Below, one piece after another: positions 42,880 through 54,015 of a DNA stretch of 64,000 bases (the first letter of the stretch is position 1; each line of letters begins with the position of its first letter). Source of the stretch: Pseudomonas nitroreducens (GTDB lineage: Bacteria; Pseudomonadota; Gammaproteobacteria; Pseudomonadales; Pseudomonadaceae); assembly GCF_014204515.1 (NCBI RefSeq), contig NZ_JACHLI010000022.1, positions 62,001 to 126,000 on the forward strand, read 5' to 3'. Position numbers and translations under genes: made by a program. The notes beneath the pieces were generated by a model. It made no database searches, was not told the DNA's origin, and was given only the letters and a program-made list of their open reading frames with translations.

Positions 42880-43862
42880 AGCAGGCGTTCTTCGAACAGC
42901 GTCACCAGACCAGCTGGAAACGTTTCGCCAAGCGCCTGGAGCAGCTGGAAAGCGGCAAACGCCAGGAGCCCACGGAAAAACCCGAGGACTTCGCCGCCGA
43001 TTACCGGCGCGTCTGCCAGCAGCTCGCCCTGGCCCAGGAGCGTGGCTACAGCAGCCACCTGATCGACCAGCTGCAACAGCTCGCCATGCGCGGGCACCAG
43101 CAGTTCTACCGCCACCGCAGTCACCTGGGCGCACGCATCCTCGGCTTCCTGGTGGCCGGCTTCCCGCGCCTGGTGCGCGAGGAATGGCGCTGCATCGCCG
43201 TGGCCAGCCTGCTGTTCTACGGAAGCCTGCTGCTGATGGGCCTGCTGGTCTACCACTTCCCCGACCTGGTCTACAGCATGATGGCGCCCGATCGCGTCGC
43301 CGAGATGGAATCGATGTACGACCCCGGCGCCTCGCGCCTGGGCACCCTGAGCGAGCGCGACGCCGGGGATGACTGGCAGATGTTCGGCCACTACATCATG
43401 AACAACATCGGCATCGCCTTTCAGACCTTCGCCAGCGGCCTGCTGTTCTGCGTCGGCAGCCTGTTCTTCCTGCTCTTCAACGGGCTGGTGATCGGCGCGG
43501 TGGCCGGCCACCTGACCCAGGTCGGCTACATCGACACCTTCTGGTCCTTCGTCATCGGCCACGGCGCCTTCGAACTGACCGCCATCACCTTTGCCGGCGG
43601 CGCCGGGCTGAAGCTGGGCTGGGCGCTGCTCTCCCCTGGCCGCCTGAGTCGCCTGGAAGCGCTGCGCCAGGCCGCCGCCCGCGCGGTACAGCTGATCGGC
43701 GGGGTGATCCTGATGCTGTTGATCGCCGCCTTCGTCGAGGGCTACTGGTCCTCGGTCACGCACTTCTCGGCGCAGGTGAAATACATCGTCGGCGCCTGCC
43801 TGTGGCTGCTGGTGGCCTGCTACTTCCTCTTCGCCGGACGCCAACGCCATGCGCCTGACTGA
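42876..43862 (+). CDS. Stage II sporulation protein M (SpoIIM)-family membrane protein
   Basis: Protein of 328 aa with an N-terminal soluble helical region (about 1-95) and several membrane helices. Typical SpoIIM parts are NNIGIAFQTFASGLLFCVGS, LFNGLVIGAVAGHLT and FVIGHGAFELTAITFAGGAGL. In Pseudomonas it has nothing to do with sporulation; such proteins accompany RDD and MoxR/DUF58 genes. It overlaps the genes on both sides (4 nt and 14 nt). Confidence 0.82.
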   Translation: MKQAFFEQRHQTSWKRFAKRLEQLESGKRQEPTEKPEDFAADYRRVCQQLALAQERGYSSHLIDQLQQLAMRGHQQFYRHRSHLGARILGFLVAGFPRLVREEWRCIAVASLLFYGSLLLMGLLVYHFPDLVYSMMAPDRVAEMESMYDPGASRLGTLSERDAGDDWQMFGHYIMNNIGIAFQTFASGLLFCVGSLFFLLFNGLVIGAVAGHLTQVGYIDTFWSFVIGHGAFELTAITFAGGAGLKLGWALLSPGRLSRLEALRQAAARAVQLIGGVILMLLIAAFVEGYWSSVTHFSAQVKYIVGACLWLLVACYFLFAGRQRHAPD

Positions 43863-45453
43863 CGCCAGCGTCGCCATCCGTCCACGCAGCGCCTGGGAAG
43901 CGCTGGACCTGGGCATCCTCCTGGCGCGCCGGCATGCCGGTGTGCTGATGGCCAGCTGGGCGCTGGTCACCCTGCCGGTGTTCGTGCTGCTCTCCGTGCT
44001 GCTGTGGAACCACTCCAGCTGGGCGATCCTGATCTTCTGGTGGCTCAAGCCGGCCTTCGAGCGGCTGCCGCTGTACATCCTCTCGCGCGCCCTGTTCGGC
44101 GATGCGCCGACGCTCAGGGAAGCACTCAAGGCCTTCCCTCGCCTGCTCAAGCCGCAGCTGATCGCCAGCCTGTTCTGGCGCCGCCTCAGCCCGACGCGCA
44201 GCTTCGACCTGCCGGTACTGCAGCTCGAAGGCCTCAAGGGCCAGGCGCGCAGCCAGCGCCTGGTGGTGCTCGGCCAGCGCAACGCCGGCGGCGCCACCTG
44301 GCTGACCGTGGTCGGCATGCATTTCGAGCTGGCCCTGTGGCTGGGGCTGACCGTGCTGATGTACCTGATGCTGCCGCAGCAGTGGGTCGACGACTGGGAG
44401 TGGAAGTCGCTGATCAGCGCCGCCGAAGGCCAGTGGGCGTGGCTGGAGCACCTGAGCAACCTGGTCTACGCGCTGCTGCTGATCGTCTGGGAGCCGGTCT
44501 ACGTCGCCTGCGGCTTCACCCTCTACCTCAACCGCCGCACCGAGCTGGAAGCCTGGGACATCGAGCTGATCTTCCGCCGCCTGCGCCAGCGTCTGATCGG
44601 CAGCGCCTACGCCTTGCTGCTGGTAGTGGCCGGCGCCTTCGCCCTGCTTCCCGGCAACCCGGCCCTGGCGGCCGGCGCCGCTATCGGTCACGACGGCGCC
44701 AGCGCCAGCCAGATCTGCCCGGTGCCCGACCAGAACCCCGACGGCCCGCAGGGCGCGCGCCTGACCCAGCAGAAGCTGAACAGCGAGGACTCGCGCCAGG
44801 CCGCCGAGAAGATTCTCGCCGCCCCGCCCTTCCGCAATGACGAGAAGGTCACCGGCTGGCGGCTGCACGAAAAGGAAGACAAGACCAAGCCCACCGACAA
44901 GGACGAGGAAAAACGCCTGAAGAGCTTCTTCGACGGCCTCAAGGGCTGGGGCGTGCTCAAGTCCGCCGCCCAGGGCATCGAAGTGCTGCTCTGGGGCCTG
45001 CTGTTCGCCGCCATCGCCCTGCTGATCTGGCGCTACCGGCAGTGGCTGCGACTGTTCGTCGGGCGCATCGGCCTGCCGCAGAAGCCGCGCCGCGAAACCC
45101 CGGCCGTGCTGTTCGGCCTGGAGCTGGCGCCCGAGACCCTGCCCAGCGACGTCGCCAGCGAGGCCGAACGGCTCTGGGACGAACAACCGCGCGCCGCCCT
45201 CGGCCTGCTCTACCGCGCCCTGCTCAGCCGCCTGCTGCACGACTTCCGCGTACCGTTGCGCGAGTCCACCACCGAAGGCGAGGTGCTGCAGCGCGTGGCC
45301 GGGCTGGAAGACCCGTCGCTGGACGACTTCGCCCGCACCCTGACCCAGCAATGGCAAGCCCTCGCCTACGGCCACCAGGCACCGCCGGAAAGCTTCAAGC
45401 AACGCCTGTGCGGTGAGTGGCGCAGCCTGTTCGGCAGCGAGGTGCGGCCATGA
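43849..45453 (+). CDS. DUF4129 domain membrane protein
   Basis: Protein of 534 aa with several N-terminal helices (about 30-270), a periplasmic segment of about 80 residues rich in charged residues (about 275-370, TKPTDKDEEKRLKS), a further helix (LLWGLLFAAIALLIW) and a cytoplasmic C-terminal DUF4129 module (ALGLLYRALLSRLLHDF, RESTTEGEVLQRV). It starts 14 nt inside the SpoIIM gene and overlaps the next gene by 4 nt. DUF4129 genes commonly accompany MoxR and DUF58. Confidence 0.8.
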   Translation: MRLTDASVAIRPRSAWEALDLGILLARRHAGVLMASWALVTLPVFVLLSVLLWNHSSWAILIFWWLKPAFERLPLYILSRALFGDAPTLREALKAFPRLLKPQLIASLFWRRLSPTRSFDLPVLQLEGLKGQARSQRLVVLGQRNAGGATWLTVVGMHFELALWLGLTVLMYLMLPQQWVDDWEWKSLISAAEGQWAWLEHLSNLVYALLLIVWEPVYVACGFTLYLNRRTELEAWDIELIFRRLRQRLIGSAYALLLVVAGAFALLPGNPALAAGAAIGHDGASASQICPVPDQNPDGPQGARLTQQKLNSEDSRQAAEKILAAPPFRNDEKVTGWRLHEKEDKTKPTDKDEEKRLKSFFDGLKGWGVLKSAAQGIEVLLWGLLFAAIALLIWRYRQWLRLFVGRIGLPQKPRRETPAVLFGLELAPETLPSDVASEAERLWDEQPRAALGLLYRALLSRLLHDFRVPLRESTTEGEVLQRVAGLEDPSLDDFARTLTQQWQALAYGHQAPPESFKQRLCGEWRSLFGSEVRP

Positions 45454-46708
45454 AGCGCGGTAATCTCGCCTTGCTGGTGCTGCTGGGCGTCTTCCTGCTG
45501 GGCGGCCTGGGCTACTACCTGTACCGCAACCTGGAGCCCTACACCGAGACCGTGGAGCACGGCCCCTCGCCGGAGGCACGCGCCAATCAATACCTGGCCG
45601 CCGAGCTGTACCTGCGTGGGCGCGGCGTACGGGTATCCACCGCCAGCGGCATCGAGGTGCTCGACCAGCTGCCTGCCCAGGGCCAGACCCTGATCCTGCT
45701 CGGCAGCCGGGAAAACCTCACGCCCACCCAGACCAGCCGGCTGCTCGACTGGACCCGCCGCGGCGGCCACCTGATCGTCACCGCCGAGCGCCTGTGGGAC
45801 GAGGACGAAGGCAAGAGCGGCGACCTGCTGCTCGACTCGCTCGGCGTGCAGCAATTCCTCACCGAGGACCTGAACAAGGACAAGGCCAAGGACGCAGAGC
45901 CGGCCGATACCGACGGCGAGCAGGCCGACAGCGCGGCCGGCGCGCCGGCGGCGGAGCCACAGCATCCCGCCCCATCCGCCGCCGACGAGGAAGAGAGCGA
46001 GCCCTATCCGCAACTGACCAAGCTCTACCTGGAAAACGAAAAGGCGCCGGCCTACATCGACTTCGATACCGACTACCACCTGTTCGATGCGAAGAACCTC
46101 GCCTACGCCTGGGCCAACAGCGCCGACGCCACCCACCTGCTGCAGCTGCAGCAGGGCCAGGGTCTGGTCACCGTGCTGACCGACAACTGGATCTGGCAGA
46201 ACGGCCAGCTCGAGGACTACGACAACGCCTGGCTGCTCTGGTACCTGACCCAGGACAGCGCCGTCACCCTGGTCAACCGCACCGACGGCGCCAGCCTGTT
46301 CGTCCTGCTCGTGCGCTACTTCCCGCAGGCGCTGGCGGCAGCCTTGCTGCTGCTGGCCCTGGTACTGTGGCGCAGCGGCCTGCGCCAGGGGCCGCTGCAG
46401 CCCAACCCGGATCGCAGTCGCCGACAACTGGAAGAACACCTGCGCGCCGGCGCCGACTTCATTCTCCGCCAGCGCGGCCAGCTCGCCCTGCTGCAGGGCC
46501 TGCAACGTGACGTGATGCGCCGGGCCCGGCAGCGCCAGCCCGGCTTCGACCGCCTGCCGGTCGCCGAACAATGGCAAGCCCTCGGCCGCATGACACGCCA
46601 GTCGGCCAGCGCCATCAGCCAGGCCATGCGCCCCTACCCGCAACAGCGCATGGCCGTCGCCGAATTCACCCGCCAGGTCGCGCACCTGCAAAGCCTCAGG
46701 AATGCCCT

Positions 46709-46712
<4 letters not shown>
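45450..46712 (+). CDS. DUF4350 domain protein
   Basis: Protein of 420 aa. One N-terminal helix (LALLVLLGVFLLGGLGYYL), then a periplasmic-facing Rossmann-like domain of the type seen in ABC-transporter gliding/DUF4350 proteins (LILLGSRENLT, LDWTRRGGHLIVTAE), an insertion rich in Asp, Glu and Ala (about 140-185), a second helix (ALAAALLLLALVLW) and a basic cytoplasmic tail. It overlaps its neighbours by 4 nt on each side. Confidence 0.82.
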
Positions 46713-47721
<1,009 letters not shown>

Positions 47722-47725
<4 letters not shown>

Positions 47726-49050
47726 AGCCATCGCGCGCACTGCTCGCGCTGCTCGGCATCCTGCTGGCGCTGGCCGTCGCCCTGGGCGCGGCCCAGGCGC
47801 TGGACGCCGCCCCGGCCTTGCTCGGTCGCCTCTGGTGGGGCGCGCTCTGCGCGCTGATCCTGCTGGCAACTGCCGATGCCCTCTGGCTGCGCCGCACGCC
47901 CTCGCCCGAACTCAGGCGTCAGCTCAGCGGCAACCTGCCGCTGGGGCGCTGGAGCGAGGTGCGCCTGCAGTTCCATCATCGCTACGCCCAGCCGCAACGC
48001 ATCACGGTGTTCGACCACCTGCCCGCCGGCATGGACTTCGAATACCTGCCGCAGACCGTGGAGCTGCACCCCGGCGAGCAGACCGAACTGGGTTATCGCG
48101 TGCGTCCGCTGGCGCGCGGGCACTTCGTCTTCCAGCGCTGCGAGATCGAGCTGTCCAGCCCGCTGCGCCTGTGGAAGGGCCGACGCTACCTGGAGCAGCG
48201 CGACGAGACCCGCGTCTACCCCGACTTCGCCCGCCTCTATGGCGCCGAGCTGATGGCCGTGGACCACTGGCTCAACCGCATCGGCGTACGCGCCGGACAG
48301 CGTCGCGGCCTCGGCCTGGATTTCCACCAGCTGCGCGAATTCCGCGACGGCGACACCCTGCGGCAGATCGACTGGAAGGCCACCGCACGCAAGCGCACGC
48401 CCATCGCCCGCGAATACCAGGACGAGCGCGACCAGCAGATTCTCTTCCTGCTCGACTGCGGCCGGCGCATGCGCAGCCACGATGGCGACCTCTCGCACTT
48501 CGACCACTCGCTCAACGCCAGCCTGTTGCTGGCCTACGTCGCCCTGCGCCAGGGCGATGCGGTGGGCCTGATGACCTTCGCCGGCGACCAGCCGCGCCAC
48601 CTGCCACCGGCCAAGGGCAGCGCCCAGCTCAGCGCGCTGCTCAACGGCGTCTACGACCTGCGCAGCAGCCAGCGCCCGGCGGACTATCCCGCCGCCGTGC
48701 AGGAAGTGCTCACGCGCCAGCGTCGCCGCGCCCTGGTGGTGATAGTCACTAACCTGCGCGACGAGGACGACGAGGAACTGGTGGCCGCGGTGAAACGCCT
48801 GGGGCGCCAGCACCGGGTGCTGGTGGCGAGTCTGCGCGAGGAAGTGCTGGACCGCCTGCGGCAGGCGCCGGTGGAAGGTTTCGAGGAGGCCCTGGCCTAC
48901 TGCGGCGCGGTGGATTACCTGAACGCCCGCGCCGGCCTGCACGAGAAACTGGCAGCCCACGGCGTGCCGGTACTGGACACGCGGCCGAGCCAGCTGGGGC
49001 CGGAACTGATCAGCCGCTACCTGGGCTGGAAGAAGGCGGGCGCGCTCTAG
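47722..49050 (+). CDS. DUF58 (vWA-like) MoxR-partner protein
   Basis: Protein of 442 aa with two N-terminal helices (about 5-55), a beta-rich domain (about 60-180) and the DUF58 signature GDTLRQIDWKATAR followed by a vWA-like fold (ILFLLDCGRRM, a MIDAS-like DxGxx motif without the usual Ser). It is the customary partner of MoxR ATPases. It is the last gene of the operon and overlaps MoxR by 4 nt. No terminator is evident in the 130 bp that follow. Confidence 0.9.
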
Positions 49051-49180
49051 GGTCCGGGCATCACGTGGACGGCAGGAGCGGCTCGCGGCACATCACCGCG
49101 AATGCTCATGCGCCCTACGACGGATTCAGCGAACCTTCTGCCCTGCGACGCCGGTCAGGTCGGTCAGCGCGTCTTGCGCT

Positions 49181-49540
49181 TCAGACCGACTCCACCTGCC
49201 GGCGAAAACTGAAATAACGGCGCAGCGCGTCCACCAGCTCGACGTAGTCGCCCGGTGGCGACGCCAGGCTGAAGCCGGAATCGTAGTTGCCAGGATTGAC
49301 GTCTTCGCGGCACCACTGGCAGGTCGCGGTGAACTCGATCAACTGCAGCTTGCCGTCGTGCCCGGGAATCTTCAGGCGCATGTCGAAACGGCCGCCCACC
49401 AGCATCGGCAGCTGGCTGATCAACAGCAGCCCATCCAGCGACACATTGCCCAGGTAGCCCATCGGTTTGTCGGTGATGCTGTTGAACACCTTCAGATAGT
49501 AAGGCAGCTGATGGCGCTCGATATGTCGTTGATGACGCAT
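49181..49540 (-). CDS. PilZ domain protein (candidate c-di-GMP receptor)
   Basis: Protein of 119 aa that is nearly all PilZ domain. The c-di-GMP-binding motifs are R5-x3-R9 (RHIER) and N32-x-S34-x2-G37 (NVSLDG), which is consistent with binding. Convergent with the MoxR operon. A membrane diguanylate cyclase is encoded 7 kb away. The output partner is not evident from context. Confidence 0.8.
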   Translation of the reverse strand: MRHQRHIERHQLPYYLKVFNSITDKPMGYLGNVSLDGLLLISQLPMLVGGRFDMRLKIPGHDGKLQLIEFTATCQWCREDVNPGNYDSGFSLASPPGDYVELVDALRRYFSFRRQVESV

Positions 49541-49600
49541 AATGGCGTTTCGCTATGAGATATCGTCCAGTATGACGATGCTGCCCGCCGTGGGCCAGTC

Positions 49601-50023
49601 CTAACGACAACCTTCCGCCAGCCGAGCGCTCAGCGCCTGACGAGCGGCGTCAACCTGTGCATCGCTGTAGTAAGTCCTTTCACCGCTGCCATCCTGCGTG
49701 AAGTAGCGCCCGCCATGACTGATCGACTTCAGGTCATGGCGCCACTTCGCGCACTGCTGATCCAGCTGGGCCTGCTGCTGGGCCGCCCGACTCTGGGCGG
49801 CGGCGCTTTCATCACGGCGTGCGTCGTAGAAGCGGCGGGTACGTTCCTCCCGCTCGCGGGTAGCCTCGTCACGTTCGACGACCTGCGGCTTGACCTCGAC
49901 GCGTTGTGCCCCTGGCGGCGGTGTTTCGCTGAAATGCACCTTGCCCTGGGCGTCGGTCCAGCGATAGATATCCGCTGAAGCGAGCAGAGGGAACCACAGG
50001 GCGCAAAGCCACAGGGCACGCAT
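49601..50023 (-). CDS. DUF4124 domain exported protein
   Basis: Protein of 140 aa with a signal peptide (MRALWLCALWFPLLASA) followed by the DUF4124 motif DIYRWTDAQGKVHFSETPP. The rest is a charged helical region (DEATREREERTRRFYDARRDE) and C-terminal SYYSDAQVDAA-like sequence. The start at 50023 follows GGAGG at 5 nt. A periplasmic role is likely but not defined. Confidence 0.85.
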   Translation of the reverse strand: MRALWLCALWFPLLASADIYRWTDAQGKVHFSETPPPGAQRVEVKPQVVERDEATREREERTRRFYDARRDESAAAQSRAAQQQAQLDQQCAKWRHDLKSISHGGRYFTQDGSGERTYYSDAQVDAARQALSARLAEGCR

Positions 50024-50112
50024 TCGAACCTCCTCCGTGAAGTCACTCAACAGATTAGCCAGCTATCGGCCTTGCTCAAGTCGGCCTTTGACCACTGGTC
50101 AGGGAGCCGGGG

Positions 50113-50481
50113 TCAGGGAGCGGCCGGGACAGTGCGCACATCACTGGGCAGGCGGCCGTTCAGCCGCAGCGTTTCCAGCCTGGCCTTGGCCCGGTAAGCA
50201 TACTCGCTGGTGGGGTAGCGGGCGATGATGAACTGGTAGGTCTGCGCCGCATCCACGTAGAACTTCTCGCGCTCCAGGCACTGGCCGCGCAGCATGGAGA
50301 TTTCCGGCTGGATCCACGGCCGTGCGCGGGCCTTGCGCTCGGTCTCCGAAAGTTCCAGCTGCACGCGCTGGCAATCGCCGCTCTTGTACGCGCGATAGGC
50401 GTTGTTCAGGTGATAGTTCATCGACCAGCTGGTGCAGCCGGTAACACTCAGCGCCAGCAGCGCGAGGAAAAGGGTTCGCAT
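50113..50481 (-). CDS. TPR-like lipoprotein
   Basis: Protein of 122 aa: MRTLFLALLALSVTGCTSW gives a lipobox with C at about residue 16. The mature part is a helical repeat, AYRAYKSGDCQRVQLELSE and VDAAQTYQFIIARYPTSEYAYRA. The start at 50481 has GGAGG at 8 nt; the ATG two codons earlier (50487) is too near. Likely an envelope lipoprotein; partner unknown. Divergent from the next TPR lipoprotein. Confidence 0.75.
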   Translation of the reverse strand: MRTLFLALLALSVTGCTSWSMNYHLNNAYRAYKSGDCQRVQLELSETERKARARPWIQPEISMLRGQCLEREKFYVDAAQTYQFIIARYPTSEYAYRAKARLETLRLNGRLPSDVRTVPAAP

Positions 50482-50580
50482 GGGCATATCCTCCGTTGGG
50501 AAGTGTATCGGCCCGTCTTGGCCGTACTGTAGCCCGCCACTAGACTCACGTGGACTTCGCCCCGGCGCAAAGGAGCTGCC

Positions 50581-51393
50581 ATGCGTTTCGCTCACCCCCT
50601 GTCGCTTGCCCTGCTGCTGCCCTGGCTCGCCGCCTGCGCCCCGACCACGCCGCTGTTCGTCGCCCAGATCACCACCGGCGAGGTCGCCGAATACAAGCAA
50701 TTGAAGAACAAGCGCATGACCGCCGCGGTGGAGGAGGAAGGCGACCTGCTGACCTACAGCGCCCAGGCCATCCGCGACGGCAAGAGTGCCGACGCCGAGA
50801 AGCTCTACCTCACCGGCTACGACAACACCCGCTACGGCCCGGAGGTGCGCGCCATCGCGCTGTACCAGATCGGCCTGATCTACATGAGCAGCTACAACGA
50901 CCAGCGCGACGACGCCAAGGCGCTCGACTACTTCCAGCGCATCGACCGCGAGTTCCCCGGCACCAAAGCCGCCGAGCACGCCGACGTCCGCGAAAAGCTC
51001 ATCGCCCAGCGCGCCAGGGAACCGGTGCAGAAGAGCGCCAAGCAACTGCTGGCCGACTGGCAGCCGCAGTACAACCTGGACCTGAACAAACCCACCCTCG
51101 ACCCGGACATGACCCTGCTGTCGCGCCGCGCCGTGCTCAAGGGCCGCGTCGACGAGGCCGCGCAGCTCTACCTGCTGGGCGCCAACGACCCGGCCATCCC
51201 GGCGGACATCCGCGAGAAGGCGCTGTATCAGCTGGGACTGATGTACATGGCGCCGGACAACCCGCATCCGGACCGCGAGAAGGCCATCGCCTACCTGCGC
51301 CGCCAGCTCGCCGAATTCCCCAGCGGCGAACTGGCCGACAAGGGCGCCCGCCACCTCGACCGCGCACTGAACCAGAGCGCACCGCGCAGCTGA
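50581..51393 (+). CDS. TPR/Sel1-type lipoprotein
   Basis: Protein of 270 aa with signal and lipobox LPWLAAC (Cys about 19). Two pairs of TPR-like helices are visible, ADAEKLYLTGYDN...ALYQIGLIYM and DEAAQLYLLGAND...ALYQLGLMYMAP, an internal duplication of the same unit. Divergent from a smaller TPR-like lipoprotein, with about 99 bp shared upstream. It may belong to the same envelope process, but no function is known. Confidence 0.75.
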   Translation: MRFAHPLSLALLLPWLAACAPTTPLFVAQITTGEVAEYKQLKNKRMTAAVEEEGDLLTYSAQAIRDGKSADAEKLYLTGYDNTRYGPEVRAIALYQIGLIYMSSYNDQRDDAKALDYFQRIDREFPGTKAAEHADVREKLIAQRAREPVQKSAKQLLADWQPQYNLDLNKPTLDPDMTLLSRRAVLKGRVDEAAQLYLLGANDPAIPADIREKALYQLGLMYMAPDNPHPDREKAIAYLRRQLAEFPSGELADKGARHLDRALNQSAPRS

Positions 51394-51405
51394 ACCGGCG
51401 CGCCG

Positions 51406-51448
51406 CTGAGCCACGTCAAGGCACGTGGTCGGCGTCAGTGTCTACGCT
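51406..51448 (+). promoter_or_regulatory. Candidate Anr (FNR-type) site and promoter of the universal stress gene
   Basis: CTGAGCCACGTCAA (51406-51419) matches TTGAT-N4-ATCAA at 7 of 10 defined positions. A -10-like TACGCT (51443-51448) puts transcription start near 51455, so the Anr site is centred at about -42, the classical position for Anr activation. The PAO1 counterpart PA4328 is known to be induced under anaerobiosis. Confidence 0.45.
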
Positions 51449-51486
51449 TGCTCTGCATTGAGCGCAGAGCAAGCGAGGACTCCGCC

Positions 51487-52395
51487 ATGAAGCTTGAGCA
51501 CCTGCTCGTCGTCATCGACCCGACCCGCGCGGACCAGCCCGCCCTCACCCGCGCCCGCTGGATCGCCCTGCGCTGCGGCGCGCGCCTGGAGCTGCTGGCC
51601 TGCGAGTTCAACCCGGCGCTGGACAATGCCCTGCTGCTGGAGCGCGGCGACCTCGACCAGGCGCAGCGCAATTTGCTGGACGAGCGCCTGGCCTGGCTGC
51701 AGAAACTCGCCGAACCGCTGCAGGCCGAAGGGATCGCCGCGCACTGCGAGGTGCGCTGGGGCAAGTCCCTGCATCACCAGGTGGTGCTGCACGCTGAGCA
51801 GACCGCGCCCGACCTGGTCCTCAAGTCCGCACACCATCACAGCCTGCTCAAGCGCCTGTTCCTCACCAACAACGACTGGCAACTGATCCGCCACTGCCCG
51901 CAGCCGCTGTGGCTGGTGCAGCACGGCGAATGGTCCGGCAGGAGCCTCTGCGCCGCCGTCGACCCACTGCACGCCGGCGACGCCCCGGCGGCGCTGGACC
52001 ACCAGTTGATCCGGCTGGCCGGCGAACTGCAGCAACGCCTGCAACTCGACGCGCATTACCTGCATGCCTACATGGCCCTGCCGCAGACCCTGGCGTTCAA
52101 CGCCGAGCTGCTGGCCGGCTACGATGACTACGTGAAGCGCACCCAGGTGCATCACGGCGAAGCCTTCGACCGATTGCTGGCGCAGTACCCGGCGCTCGAC
52201 CGCAGTCGCGCGAAGCTCGCCCAGGGCTTCCCCGAGGAAGTGCTTCCCGCCTATGTGAAGGAGCAGGCCATCGATCTGCTGCTGATGGGCGCGGTCGCCC
52301 GCGGGCAGCTGGACAACGCGCTGATCGGCCAGACCGCCGAGCGGGTCTTCGAGGAGGTCGAATGCGATCTTCTGGTGATCCGGCCCCGTAACTGA
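51487..52395 (+). CDS. Tandem UspA-type universal stress protein
   Basis: Cytoplasmic stress protein of 302 aa with two UspA domains (about 1-145 and 150-302). In the second, the C-terminal LLLMGAVARGQLDNALIGQTAERVFEEV includes the usual nucleotide-binding end (G-2x-G-9x-G-like). The first is degenerate in that loop (SAHHHSLLKRLF). Its place beside pykA, together with an Anr-like site, fits a role in survival under low oxygen, as shown for related Pseudomonas Usp proteins. The start at 51487 follows AGGAC. Confidence 0.88.
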   Translation: MKLEHLLVVIDPTRADQPALTRARWIALRCGARLELLACEFNPALDNALLLERGDLDQAQRNLLDERLAWLQKLAEPLQAEGIAAHCEVRWGKSLHHQVVLHAEQTAPDLVLKSAHHHSLLKRLFLTNNDWQLIRHCPQPLWLVQHGEWSGRSLCAAVDPLHAGDAPAALDHQLIRLAGELQQRLQLDAHYLHAYMALPQTLAFNAELLAGYDDYVKRTQVHHGEAFDRLLAQYPALDRSRAKLAQGFPEEVLPAYVKEQAIDLLLMGAVARGQLDNALIGQTAERVFEEVECDLLVIRPRN

Positions 52396-52488
52396 AAGAG
52401 TCACCTGAAAGAGAGTAAGATGGCGCCCTGGCCGCCCCGGACCCGCTCCGCGGAGGGCCTGACCGCTGCTTTCCCCTAGGAGTCCCGC

Positions 52489-53940
52489 ATGTCCCTTCGC
52501 CGCACCAAGATCGTCGCCACCCTCGGCCCAGCCAGCAATTCCCCGGAAGTCCTGGAACAGCTGATCCTCGCCGGAATCGACGTCGCCCGCCTGAACTTCT
52601 CCCACGGCACTCCCGACGAACACCGCGCCCGCGCCCAGCTGGTGCGCGACATCGCCGCCAAGCATGGCCGCTTCGTGGCGCTGCTGGGCGACCTGCAGGG
52701 TCCGAAGATCCGCATCGCCAAGTTCACCAACAAGCGCATCGAACTGGCGGTCGGCGACACCTTCCGCTTCTCCACCAGCCACCCGCGTACCGACGGCAAC
52801 CAGCAGGTGGTCGGCATCGACTACCCGGACCTGGTGAAGGACTGTGGCGTGGGCGACGAGCTGCTGCTGGACGACGGTCGCGTGGTCATGGCGGTGAAGG
52901 AAGTGAAGGCGGACGAACTGGTCTGCGAAGTGATCATCGGCGGCCCCCTGTCCGACCACAAGGGCATCAACCGTCGTGGCGGCGGCCTCACCGCGCCGGC
53001 GCTGACCGAGAAGGACAAGGCCGACATCAAGCTGGCCGCGAGCATGGACCTGGACTACGTCGCCGTGTCCTTCCCGCGTGATGCCAAGGACATGGAATAC
53101 GCCCGCCGCCTGCTCACCGAAGCCGGCGGCACTGCCTGGCTGGTGGCCAAGATCGAGCGCGCCGAAGCCGTCGCCGACGACGAAGCCCTGGACGGCCTGA
53201 TCCGCGCCAGCGACGCAGTGATGGTGGCCCGTGGCGACCTCGGCGTGGAAATCGGCGACGCCGAACTGGTGGGCATCCAGAAGAAGATCATTCTGCACGC
53301 GCGCCGCTACAACAAGGCGGTGATCACTGCGACCCAGATGATGGAGTCGATGATCCACAACCCGATGCCGACCCGCGCGGAAGTCTCCGACGTGGCCAAC
53401 GCCGTGCTCGACTACACCGACGCGGTGATGCTCTCGGCCGAATCCGCCGCCGGCGAATACCCGGTGGAAGCGGTCAAGGCCATGGCGCGCATCTGTGCCG
53501 GCGCCGAGAAGCACCCGACCACCAAGAAATCCAGCCACCGCCTGGGCCAGACCTTCGAGCGCTGCGACGAAAGCATCGCCCTGGCGACCATGTACACCGC
53601 CAACCACTTCCCGGGGATCAAGGCGATCATCTGCCTGACCGAAAGCGGCTACACCCCGCTGATCATGTCGCGCATCCGCTCCTCGGTACCGATCTTCGCC
53701 TACTCCCCGCACCGCGAGACCCAGGCCCGCGTGGCGCTGTTCCGTGGCGTGGAAACCATCCCCTTCGACCCGGCAGCCCTGCCGCCGGAGCGCGTCAGCC
53801 AGGAAGCCGTCGACGCGCTGCTGCAGCGTGGCGTGGTGACCAAGGGTGACTGGGTGATCCTGACCAAGGGCGACAGCTACACCACCCAGGGCGGCACCAA
53901 CACCATGAAGGTGCTGCACGTGGGCGATCTGCTGGCCTGA
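52489..53940 (+). CDS. pykA: Pyruvate kinase
   Basis: Glycolytic enzyme of 483 aa forming pyruvate and ATP from phosphoenolpyruvate. KIVATLGPAS, RLNFSHGTPDEH, the cation/active-site region AKIERAEAV and the signature ITATQMMESMIHNPMPTRAE are intact. Sequence and position (beside the Usp gene, as PAO1 PA4329) point to PykA rather than PykF. A strong terminator follows. Confidence 0.95.
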   Translation: MSLRRTKIVATLGPASNSPEVLEQLILAGIDVARLNFSHGTPDEHRARAQLVRDIAAKHGRFVALLGDLQGPKIRIAKFTNKRIELAVGDTFRFSTSHPRTDGNQQVVGIDYPDLVKDCGVGDELLLDDGRVVMAVKEVKADELVCEVIIGGPLSDHKGINRRGGGLTAPALTEKDKADIKLAASMDLDYVAVSFPRDAKDMEYARRLLTEAGGTAWLVAKIERAEAVADDEALDGLIRASDAVMVARGDLGVEIGDAELVGIQKKIILHARRYNKAVITATQMMESMIHNPMPTRAEVSDVANAVLDYTDAVMLSAESAAGEYPVEAVKAMARICAGAEKHPTTKKSSHRLGQTFERCDESIALATMYTANHFPGIKAIICLTESGYTPLIMSRIRSSVPIFAYSPHRETQARVALFRGVETIPFDPAALPPERVSQEAVDALLQRGVVTKGDWVILTKGDSYTTQGGTNTMKVLHVGDLLA

Positions 53941-53960
53941 TCCCGCTGTGGATGGAAATG

Positions 53961-53987
53961 AAAAGGCCGCCCTCGGGCGGCCTTTTT
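53961..53987 (+). terminator. Terminator of pykA
   Basis: GGCCGCCC (53965-53972) and GGGCGGCC (53975-53982), with AAAA before and TTTTT after. Confidence 0.94.
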
Positions 53988-54015
53988 CATGCCCACTGCG
54001 CGGGCTCAAGGAGCT

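Noticed and set aside
42876..43862. Sporulation gene from a Gram-positive donor (SpoIIM)
   Set aside because: The family name is misleading; codon use and operon context are native to Pseudomonas.
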